Of a stretch of 32,019 bases of DNA, positions 7,758 through 12,378 are shown piece by piece. Positions within the stretch are counted from its first letter, which is position 1; each line of letters begins with the position of its first letter. The notes beneath the pieces are model-generated. The model was given only the letters and a program-made list of their open reading frames with translations, did not search any database and had not been told where the DNA came from. The position numbers and the translations under genes are program-made. Origin of the DNA: a virus; IMG/VR virus record IMGVR_UViG_3300043395_002173, positions 1 to 32,019 of that record; one strand, written 5' to 3'.

Positions 7758-7966
7758 CACTGTTTCTCCGTAAGAGCAGCACGGGCTAAATCAACAAAAT
7801 TATTCAACAAGCCAAGCGTCTCACCCTCATCAGGGGGGCCATAACCAATCGCGTGCAACGCTTTTCGCAATCGCTCAATCTCAGTAATTCCTCGATCTAA
7901 AGCGAATATCGCATCTGGGTCATTCGTTTTATCCAACGCCCTTTGCATCAGCTCAATAATACCCAT
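7757..7966 (-). CDS. Small helical hypothetical protein
   Basis: 69 residues from ATG at 7966 (MGIIELMQRALDKTNDPDAIFALDRGITEIERLRKALH). The start overlaps the serine recombinase stop (GGTGATGG). The layout ITEIERLRKALHAI, then a short linker, then LARAALTEKQ resembles the 96-residue protein at 6402-6692, so the two may be distant copies. Function unknown. Confidence 0.6.
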   Translation of the reverse strand: MGIIELMQRALDKTNDPDAIFALDRGITEIERLRKALHAIGYGPPDEGETLGLLNNFVDLARAALTEKQ

Positions 7967-8520
7967 CACCCTATCTCCCTCTCCATAACGCGATACACGC
8001 TGGACCGCGCGATCTTCAGCTGCCGCGCCACTTCAGCCGTGTTCATCCCCGTCTCCATCAGCGCAACTATATCATCACGCTTCGCCTGCGCCGTGGGCTT
8101 CCTGCCCTTGTATTTCCCATCAGCCTTCGCCTTCTGGATACCCTCACGCTGACGCTCCAACATGATCTCGCGCTCAAACTGCGCAACAGCACCAATCATA
8201 TTCAGCATCAGCTTGCCTGTCGGTGTGTGCGTATCGAGATTCATCGCCAGAATACGCAGGCTCGCGCCGCGCCGCTCTATCTCAGCCACGAGCATCACCA
8301 AATCAGCAACACTACGAGCAAGCCGGTCGAGCTTTGTCACGACAAGCACATCGCCATCGCGCAAGTACTGGATCGCCTCGTCGAGCTTGTCACGACGCGC
8401 CACAGATGACACTTGCTCGTCAAAGATGCGCTCGCACCCTGCCGCGGCAAGGTCACGCTTCTGCGCATCGAGGCCCGCGTGCTGGTCATTGGTGGAAGTT
8501 CTGGCATACCCTATAAGCAT
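7966..8520 (-). CDS. Serine recombinase (resolvase/invertase type)
   Basis: 184 residues from ATG at 8520, preceded by CACGGAGATG with GGAG 8 bases away. A longer upstream frame gives only Pro/Cys-rich sequence and is rejected. The catalytic domain shows YARTST with nucleophile Ser9, the TKLDRLARS motif with Arg66 and Arg69, and the long E helix to about 125. The C-terminal 40 residues (KRDDIVALMETGMNTAEVARQLKIARSSVYR) are the helix-turn-helix. Size matches Tn3 resolvase/Gin/Hin-type small serine recombinases, not large phage integrases. It could resolve genome multimers, invert a segment, or be a leftover from a mobile element. No inverted fibre cassette is obvious beside it. First gene of the leftward packaging operon. 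Confidence 0.92.
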   Translation of the reverse strand: MLIGYARTSTNDQHAGLDAQKRDLAAAGCERIFDEQVSSVARRDKLDEAIQYLRDGDVLVVTKLDRLARSVADLVMLVAEIERRGASLRILAMNLDTHTPTGKLMLNMIGAVAQFEREIMLERQREGIQKAKADGKYKGRKPTAQAKRDDIVALMETGMNTAEVARQLKIARSSVYRVMEREIG

Positions 8521-8738
8521 AGCTGCATCTCCGTGTTGCGGTGCTGGATTTTCGGGGGCGGGTTGGCAGCAGCAGGCGCACCCCCCAGGGGGTGGAGACG
8601 GGGGGGGGTCTTGCGGTTTCACGGTCGCCCGATCCGCCTTCCCGCTTCGCGTCGCCGCGTCGCGCCTTCCCGTCTCGTGTTTCGCTGCCAGTGTTTCCCG
8701 ATCCGCTTCTCCGTGTCCCGTTGTTGTCTTAGACGTTG
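8521..8738. other. GC-rich leader with G/C tracts, no gene seen
   Basis: Between the recombinase start and the promoter region nothing codes convincingly. The piece at 8579-8608 contains CACCCCC and GGGGGTG as a 7-bp inverted repeat with a 2-base spacer, followed by a run of nine G. This would be part of a 5' leader if transcription begins near 8780. It could fold into a stable hairpin or a G-quadruplex-type structure, but no family of regulatory RNA is recognised. Confidence 0.4.
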
Positions 8739-8783
8739 TGCGACATGTGTCTCAAAATGTCAAACACAATTTCAATGCGACAC
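8739..8783. promoter_or_regulatory. Paired GCGACA operator-like sites
   Basis: TGCGACATGTGTC (8739-8751) contains an imperfect palindrome, and ATGCGACAC (8775-8783) is an exact reverse complement of GTGTCGCAT at 9375-9383 across the small terminase gene. The second copy covers the end of the -10 and start region of the leftward promoter candidate. Position and repetition fit operator sites for a repressor; no binding protein is identified. Confidence 0.45.
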
Positions 8784-8810
8784 TTCTAGCATGTGGATAA
8801 CTATTGTCAA
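8783..8810 (-). promoter_or_regulatory. Leftward promoter candidate with DnaA box in spacer
   Basis: On the minus strand a perfect -35, TTGACA (8810-8805), is followed after 16 bases by TAGAAG (8788-8783) as a 4/6 -10. It points at the serine recombinase and the packaging operon. The spacer holds AGTTATCCACA (8802-8792), which contains a consensus DnaA box. The operator-like GTGTCGCAT begins at the last base of the -10. Strength is inferred from the -35 only. Confidence 0.5.
8792..8802 (-). promoter_or_regulatory. DnaA box (TTATCCACA)
   Basis: AGTTATCCACA on the minus strand includes TTATCCACA, a perfect match to the bacterial DnaA box TTATNCACA. The same 11 bases recur at 17955-17965. Both copies lie inside promoter spacers, and the window encodes a DnaA domain IV protein, so a regulatory role is more likely than chance. 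Confidence 0.6.
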
Positions 8811-8826
8811 TAGGGCAAGCCCTATT
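8809..8826. repeat. Perfect 8-bp inverted repeat at the small terminase stop
   Basis: AATAGGGC and GCCCTATT are separated by two bases and overlap the TAG stop of the small terminase gene (8822-8824) and the -35 of the leftward promoter. It lacks a following T-tract on the minus strand, so it is either a weak terminator or a protein-binding palindrome. Confidence 0.5.
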
Positions 8827-9295
8827 CGGACACGCTTATGACTTCGCCCTCTATCACGTCGCCGACTGGCAAAGCGCGCGCCGTTTCGTTTAAGCGTTTC
8901 AGCGCGTCTAAATGCAATTGGTGCGTATGCGTCACGGCAACGTCAACGCTTTGGCGGTCACCGTATACCTTCGGCAAAAGCCGTGAAGCCGTCCATTTCA
9001 AACCATCAAGCGCAACGCGGGCAACGTCGGGCGGGACTTCCCCTAAAACAACGCGACGCGTCAAATCAGAAATTTCGTCGGCGTGCGCCATTGCCCGTGC
9101 TTCTATCGCGCGGGCGTACTTAAGAGAGAAGCCCTCTCTCTCATTCATCCATTTCCATATTGTGAAGTCCGACGGCATGTCGTCGTCTTTTGACACGCTC
9201 AAAACGGAACGCCCCGCCGCAATGCGGCGACAAATCTCGTCTTCTAGAGCTTCGGACCATATAGAAGGCCGCCCGTTTTTCTTTTTCTCTGCCAT
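8822..9295 (-). CDS. Terminase small subunit (TerS)
   Basis: 157 residues from ATG at 9295, with GCGGGGA just upstream; a TTG six codons earlier is less likely. The N-terminal part GRPSIWSEALEDEICRRIAAGRS, then DDDMPSDFTIWKWMNE and FSLKYARAIEARAMAHADEI, is the helix-turn-helix and oligomerisation layout of Sf6 gp1-like small terminases. A C-terminal tail (GDVIEGEVISVSE) would contact TerL or the portal. TerS selects the viral DNA for packaging. It is unusually placed: about 3.1 kb upstream of TerL, behind its own likely promoter, and separated from TerL by the recombinase and about ten small genes. A DNA-binding protein of another type is possible but less likely. Confidence 0.82.
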   Translation of the reverse strand: MAEKKKNGRPSIWSEALEDEICRRIAAGRSVLSVSKDDDMPSDFTIWKWMNEREGFSLKYARAIEARAMAHADEISDLTRRVVLGEVPPDVARVALDGLKWTASRLLPKVYGDRQSVDVAVTHTHQLHLDALKRLNETARALPVGDVIEGEVISVSE

Positions 9296-9330
9296 TTTCC
9301 CCCGCAATTTCAACGTGTTTTCCTTTATAC

Positions 9331-9336
9331 ATTATA
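9331..9336 (-). promoter_or_regulatory. Perfect -10 box upstream of the small terminase
   Basis: The minus strand reads TATAAT 36 bases before the TerS ATG, within an AT-rich stretch. No good -35 is seen 15-18 bases upstream, so the promoter may need an activator or be spurious. Confidence 0.35.
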
Positions 9337-9359
9337 AACCCTAAAAGTAAAATTTCCGC

Positions 9360-9388
9360 TTGACGCTTTACAATATGTGTCGCATACA
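9360..9388 (+). promoter_or_regulatory. Rightward promoter candidate with operator-like site
   Basis: TTGACG (9360-9365) is followed after 17 bases by CATACA (9383-9388), a weak -10. TACAAT at 9369-9374 is an alternative -10 without a clear -35. The operator-like GTGTCGCAT (9375-9383) overlaps this promoter, as its reverse complement does at 8.8 kb. It would drive the only rightward gene block in the window. Confidence 0.4.
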
Positions 9389-9404
9389 GGGACACCCTAT
9401 CGGG

Positions 9405-9420
9405 AAACACGGAAACATGG
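9405..9420 (+). repeat. ACACGGAAAC-type leader repeat
   Basis: AAACACGGAAACATGG lies just before the first rightward gene. Related units appear at 9645-9680, 10539-10553, 8527-8537 (minus) and 17863-17889 (minus), always immediately upstream of a start codon. Confidence 0.5.
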
Positions 9421-9439
9421 AAATAACAGGGGAATTAAT

Positions 9440-9643
9440 ATGCGTTATTACATTGAAGTATTGACCAAAACTGTTGGGGATAATGGTTCTATTACTGAAA
9501 ATTGGATAAAAGTCCGCCCGAACAACGGCGCACCATATGTTTTTGATACGGAAAAACAAGCGGAAGCAATTCTTAACATGTGTTACCCGCGCGGAACTCC
9601 CATAAGAGTTAATCAAAAAGTTCGAGTTATTGGGCACCATTAA
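9440..9643 (+). CDS. Small hypothetical protein, first gene of the rightward block
   Basis: 67 residues from ATG at 9440 with AGGGGA 7 bases upstream; the in-frame upstream extension is rejected because it consists of leader repeats. The sequence MRYYIEVLTKTVGDNGSITE suggests alternating beta strands, then KQAEAILNMCYPRGTPIRV suggests a helix and a strand, so a small alpha/beta protein of the type that pairs NxG turns is plausible. It is followed by a repeat-rich leader and the DUF7227-like gene. Not recognised. Confidence 0.65.
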   Translation: MRYYIEVLTKTVGDNGSITENWIKVRPNNGAPYVFDTEKQAEAILNMCYPRGTPIRVNQKVRVIGHH

Positions 9644-9644
9644 C

Positions 9645-9680
9645 TGAAACACTGAAACACGGAACACGGAAACACGGAAA
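9645..9680 (+). repeat. Iterated ACACGG/GAAACA leader repeat
   Basis: Two CTGAAACA-like units are followed by three (A)AACACGG units in tandem, immediately upstream of the 225-residue gene. It supplies the purine-rich leader for that gene; GGAAAGG at its end could serve as ribosome-binding site. The pattern looks like expansion by slippage or repeated duplication of a translation leader. Confidence 0.6.
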
Positions 9681-9690
9681 GGCCAACGCT

Positions 9691-10368
9691 ATGTATCAAG
9701 TCGCCCTAACGCTGAAGTCGCGCAACGAAAAAACGGGACCGATTCCCGTTTCGACCACGACGTTCGAAACATGTCCCGACGCTTGCCCGCTACGGGAAAA
9801 CGGCTGCTATGCCGGGAACGGCCCGCTTTTTATGTTTTGGCAAAAAGTCACGGATAAAAACACGGGCGACGCTTGGGCCGATTTTGTTGCAAAAATACGC
9901 GACTTAAAGCCCGGAACGCTTTGGCGGCACAATCAAGCGGGCGACTTGCCCGGAAACCGTATCAATATTGACGCGGGCGCGTTTACGGCTTTGGTCGTCG
10001 CGAATGAAGGAAAGCGCGGCTTCACTTATACGCATTATGACGTGATACGGAATGAGAAAAATCGCGATATTGTCGCCCGTGCTAACGCTAAGGGCTTCAC
10101 GGTCAATCTTTCCGCTAATAACTTGAAACATGCCGACGCTTTGGCCGACACGAAAGCCGGTCCCGTCGTCGTCGTTTTGCCGTCAAGCGTTTCCGGTCCC
10201 GAAAAAATCACAACGCCAAACGGGCGAAAAGTCACGGTATGCCCGGCAACGTATCGCGACGACGTGACTTGTAAGTCTTGCGGCTTGTGCGCTTTGCAAC
10301 GTGAGACAATTGTCGGCTTTCCCGCTCATGGCGTGCAAAAAAAGCGCGCTGATAAAATCGCGGCTTGA
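9691..10368 (+). CDS. DUF7227-like Fe-S/radical-SAM-like (gp88-type) phage protein
   Basis: 225 residues. The N-terminal cysteines in TCPDACPLRENGCYAG (C28, C32, C39) and the C-terminal cluster VCPATYRDDVTCKSCGLCALQRE (Cys spaced C..C-x2-C-x2-C) together with RETIVGFPAHG are the landmarks of the DUF7227 family, which resembles mycobacteriophage gp88 and is suspected to bind iron-sulfur clusters. The middle contains WRHNQAGDLPG and GFTYTHYD. Reaction unknown: a radical-SAM-like chemistry has been suspected for gp88-type proteins but the canonical CxxxCxxC spacing is not met here (it is C-x3-C-x6-C). It is the largest gene of the rightward block and probably its functional payload. Confidence 0.75.
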   Translation: MYQVALTLKSRNEKTGPIPVSTTTFETCPDACPLRENGCYAGNGPLFMFWQKVTDKNTGDAWADFVAKIRDLKPGTLWRHNQAGDLPGNRINIDAGAFTALVVANEGKRGFTYTHYDVIRNEKNRDIVARANAKGFTVNLSANNLKHADALADTKAGPVVVVLPSSVSGPEKITTPNGRKVTVCPATYRDDVTCKSCGLCALQRETIVGFPAHGVQKKRADKIAA

Positions 10369-10381
10369 TAGGGGGAACTCT

Positions 10382-10480
10382 ATGCATACGCTCACGGCTT
10401 TTGACGGCTTGCTGCTATTCGGTCCCGTCGTTTTGTGTTTTGTGCTTTTCTTTATAGGAAACGCGCTTTGGGGCGAGTGA
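10382..10480 (+). CDS. Tiny single-pass membrane protein
   Basis: 32 residues from ATG at 10382, found by hand. GATAGGGGG lies 6 bases upstream. Residues about 9-27 (GLLLFGPVVLCFVLFFIGN) form one clear transmembrane helix. It sits between two other rightward genes with a 13-base gap to the preceding one. Small phage membrane proteins of this size are often superinfection-exclusion or toxin-like; that is inference only. Confidence 0.55.
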   Translation: MHTLTAFDGLLLFGPVVLCFVLFFIGNALWGE

Positions 10481-10538
10481 AAAGCCGAAACGCGCCTTGC
10501 GGGGCGCGTCTTGCCGTTAGGCGGCAACTGATGAGGCT

Positions 10539-10553
10539 AACACGGAGATACGG
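10539..10553 (+). repeat. AACACGGAGATACGG leader
   Basis: A member of the recurring leader family, here holding GGAG 11 bases before the ATG at 10558. The first ten bases (AACACGGAGA) are shared exactly with the leaders at 8527-8537 and 17863-17889 on the minus strand; the 8527-8537 copy also shares the following T. Confidence 0.55.
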
Positions 10554-10557
10554 AATT

Positions 10558-10806
10558 ATGCGACCGAAAAAAGATTTGACGCACATTTATGCGATAACAA
10601 CGATTAGCGTGATCCTGAATCGCGCTGTCACATGTGTTACGAGTCACGATATCGCTTGGACCGGAACGGGCGGTGGCGACGCGGTATTGTATCACCCCGA
10701 AACGCGTTCCGTGACGGTCGATCCGTTCAAAATCACTGATTTACAGTATTTCGCCATAAAGGGTTTCTGCGACTGTCACGAATTCGCTTTTGACATCACC
10801 GAATAA
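10558..10806 (+). CDS. Hypothetical protein, last gene of the rightward block
   Basis: 82 residues from ATG at 10558; the ribosome-binding GGAG is in the repeat leader. The sequence is MRPKKDLTHIYAITTISVILNR and then HDIAWTGTGGGDAVLYHPE, with a C-terminal GFCDCHEFAFDITE. Two cysteines and a histidine in GFCDCHEF could bind metal. Unrecognised. It is followed 31 bases later by a strong terminator, marking the end of the block. Confidence 0.6.
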   Translation: MRPKKDLTHIYAITTISVILNRAVTCVTSHDIAWTGTGGGDAVLYHPETRSVTVDPFKITDLQYFAIKGFCDCHEFAFDITE

Positions 10807-10837
10807 TGCCCTTCCCCTTACCCCTACCCTTCCCCCT

Positions 10838-10871
10838 AGCGCGGCCCTAATCGGCTGCGCTTTTTCGTTTT
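10838..10871 (+). terminator. Rho-independent terminator of the rightward block
   Basis: AGCGCGGCC (10838-10846) pairs with GGCTGCGCT (10853-10861) over nine positions including one G-U, with a 6-base loop, and is followed by TTTTCGTTTT. This is a textbook intrinsic terminator for the rightward genes. Confidence 0.85.
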
Positions 10872-11180
10872 GAGGCACCCCATGCCCCTAGCTCGCCCCC
10901 CGCCCTAATACCATCGCGGCAATATGTCGCAGTCTATCCAATGCCGAAAACTGCGCGCCCGTTGTGCGGCGACACGGCGACGCGCACCATACGCGGCGAC
11001 CATAACGCGGCGCGTCATGACATGACGCGCGCCCTTGTGCGGTGCAGCGACGCGGTTTTGCGGTGCACCATGACGCGCACCAAAACGAGCTGCCGCCCAT
11101 CCATTTACCCCCAGTTTTACTTTAGCCCATATCGGTAGAGTTGAAATTATTCCTCAAACCGATTTCCCAGCACCCGAAAC
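10872..11180. other. GC-rich noncoding region with repeated GCGCACC/GCGGTGCA units
   Basis: No frame in this stretch looks like a real protein. It contains GACGCGCACCA twice (near 10978 and 11069), GCGGTGCA twice (near 11039 and 11063) and a perfect palindrome at 11010-11030. It lies between two convergent transcription units. A replication origin, a protein-binding region or degenerate sequence are all possible. Confidence 0.4.
11010..11030. repeat. Perfect 10-bp palindrome
   Basis: GCGCGTCATG and CATGACGCGC are perfect inverted arms around a single A at 11020. This is a strong candidate protein-binding site or cruciform within a noncoding region. Confidence 0.75.
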
Positions 11181-11312
11181 TCACCCGGTATGCCGGTTTT
11201 CCGAAAACGCATTAGGAGGCCCGTAGAGCCGTGTACACTGCTCGTAGCTCCGCAATACCGTCTTAGCAGTCCGATTGCCCTGTACGGCCTTCCTAATGCG
11301 TTTACGGGCCAT
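11181..11312 (-). CDS. Possible small basic protein (overlaps the long inverted repeat)
   Basis: 43 residues from ATG at 11312 to TGA at 11181: MARKRIRKAVQGNRTAKTVL, then RSYEQCTRLYGPPNAFSENRHTG. It starts 1 base after the stop of the upstream gene (TAGG-ATG), suggesting coupling, but has no convincing ribosome-binding site. Its first and last thirds are encoded by the two arms of a long inverted repeat, so the open frame may be incidental to a structural element. Basic N-terminus would suit nucleic-acid binding. Confidence 0.4.
   Translation of the reverse strand: MARKRIRKAVQGNRTAKTVLRSYEQCTRLYGPPNAFSENRHTG
11201..11307. repeat. Long inverted repeat with about 64-base loop
   Basis: CCGAAAACGCATTAGGAGGC plus C (11201-11221) pairs with GGCCTTCCTAATGCGTTTAC plus GG (11286-11307) with one mismatch and one bulged base. 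The loop has further short complementary parts. It sits immediately after the leftward 191-residue gene. No T-tract follows on either strand, so it is not a standard terminator. A structured RNA, a recombination site or a hairpin-forming coding gene are possible. Confidence 0.7.
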
Positions 11313-11313
11313 C

Positions 11314-11889
11314 CTAGAACGGCAACTCATCCCCACCGCGCGGCAACGGCTTCCCCGTCCGAGGCCGCTCATCAACCACACTCGCTCCAGGAAACGCATC
11401 CTTGGCCTTCGCCACGCCGGTGCTCTCGTAGCGATTGCGCCAGCAGACCAGCAGCTCCTCGACGCTCACCACGGTGTCCGGCTCGGAGGCACTCAAGGCT
11501 GGCGCATCTGCGTCTTCCCTGACGAGGACCACCGTGTAGGTTCTCCCGCCGCTCTTGGCCTGCCAGATTCCCTCACCAAGCGGTGCGTGTCCCTGCTCCC
11601 CTGCTGTCTTGGCGAGTGCCTGCCATCCCCGCATGAGGATCTCGGCGCGCTTGGCTACAGCGTCAGCGTCCTGCGCCTTGATCGCCTCATCGAGCTTCTG
11701 ACGCGCTGACTCAAACTTCACCGCAAGATCCGGTGAGGCCAGCGACTGGAGACGACGGTAACCCCAAGCGCCTTCCATCTCCCGCGCCAATCGGTCGAGA
11801 GGAGCCAGTGCCGCGTCAACCTGCCTTTGACGCATTTCCCAGACGAGCATCTCGTTCGGGCTATCGATCTCTGCAACTCGTCTTGCCAT
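11314..11889 (-). CDS. Hypothetical protein with helical N-half
   Basis: 191 residues from ATG at 11889, which overlaps the upstream stop (TGATG); a longer upstream extension is the other gene's sequence in another frame. The N-terminal half is helical with coiled-coil character (MLVWEMRQRQVDAALAPLDRL, ARQKLDEAIKAQDADAVAKR). The middle resembles a small beta domain (GIWQAKSGGRTYTVVLV). The C-terminus is Pro/Gly-rich, ending GGDELPF. Such a short acidic-hydrophobic tip recalls SSB-like tails but with few acids. Not recognised; context suggests replication or early function. Confidence 0.65.
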   Translation of the reverse strand: MARRVAEIDSPNEMLVWEMRQRQVDAALAPLDRLAREMEGAWGYRRLQSLASPDLAVKFESARQKLDEAIKAQDADAVAKRAEILMRGWQALAKTAGEQGHAPLGEGIWQAKSGGRTYTVVLVREDADAPALSASEPDTVVSVEELLVCWRNRYESTGVAKAKDAFPGASVVDERPRTGKPLPRGGDELPF

Positions 11890-12191
11890 CAGTTCATCCT
11901 CACCGCTTCCTCGAACTCCCCGCACCAGTCAGACGCGCCGGTGATAGGCCAGCTGCATCCGTAGTGCTGATCCTTGACCGTACCCGTCGCGGTGACTTGC
12001 GGCGGCAGTCTGTGGCACTCGCCTTCAGGCTCAGAATTGGTGTTCTCGTTGAACTCCACCCAAAAGAGACAGCGCTCGCAGCACCCTTTTTTCTGCTGCA
12101 ACTGGGTATCCTCTTCACGCATCACCAGCTGGTACAACTGAATGACGGGACGCTCACCCTCACCGCCATCACCACCCCCGATATTGCTCAT
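11889..12191 (-). CDS. Small Cys-rich (metal-binding) protein
   Basis: 100 residues from ATG at 12191, with GGAGAGAG 3-10 bases upstream. Cysteines occur at GCCERCLFW (37, 38, 41), GECHRLPP (59), YGCSWP (79) and DWCGEF (89). The pattern C-x2-C..G-x-C-x-R..WP..DWCGEF is shared by small phage and bacterial proteins thought to bind zinc or an iron-sulfur cluster. First gene of a short leftward operon downstream of the CGACA site cluster. Function unknown. Confidence 0.7.
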   Translation of the reverse strand: MSNIGGGDGGEGERPVIQLYQLVMREEDTQLQQKKGCCERCLFWVEFNENTNSEPEGECHRLPPQVTATGTVKDQHYGCSWPITGASDWCGEFEEAVRMN

Positions 12192-12247
12192 CGTCTCTCT
12201 CCTCTGACCCGCAACTCACAAGCTGCAACTTAGTCTCAAACTTACAC

Positions 12248-12378
12248 CGACAGAACCAGCCGACACCCGAAGCGACATTGTGGGATACCCCTAAAGGGGT
12301 ATACCCCACCCGACATGTCGCCTCGTGTCGTGTCCAGATGCGACAAACTACGCCATGTCGGGCAATGTCGGCTTGTCG
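12248..12378. promoter_or_regulatory. Dense CGACA/TGTCG site cluster (iteron- or operator-like)
   Basis: Ten copies of the pentamer CGACA or its complement TGTCG occur within 131 bases (at 12248, 12261, 12273, 12311, 12316, 12326, 12341, 12356, 12366, 12374), where a random sequence would have about 0.3. Some are spaced 8-13 bases apart. A perfect back-to-back palindrome CGACATGTCG is at 12311-12320. It lies over the end of the primase-helicase gene and in front of the next leftward genes, a position that would fit either a phage replication origin or an operator array. Confidence 0.6.
12281..12308. repeat. Inverted repeat with ATACCCCT arms
   Basis: TGGGATACCCCT and AGGGGTATACCCCA form 8 perfect base pairs around AA and 4 more after a one-base bulge. 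It sits inside the CGACA cluster, 65 bases after the end of the primase-helicase gene end and 90 before the next start. Terminator without T-tract, or a binding palindrome. Confidence 0.6.

Noticed and set aside
8413-8841. Plus-strand open frames over the recombinase and its leader
   Set aside because: The leader is GC-rich with G/C tracts that keep frames open. Translations are Arg/Pro/Cys-rich, and the recombinase on the other strand is certain.
9904-10131. Minus-strand frame inside the DUF7227-like gene
   Set aside because: A shadow of a conserved Cys-cluster protein.
10888-11100. Minus-strand open frame in the GC-rich region
   Set aside because: Its product is Cys/Arg/Ala-rich and follows the palindrome and repeats; no ribosome-binding site or family.
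11201-11307. Possible tRNA or tRNA-like structure
   Set aside because: No cloverleaf, no TTC-containing T-arm and no CCA-compatible acceptor could be built; the long stem is unlike tRNA.
11190-11522. Plus-strand frame across the long inverted repeat
   Set aside because: Begins in the repeat arm and continues as shadow of the leftward 191-residue gene.
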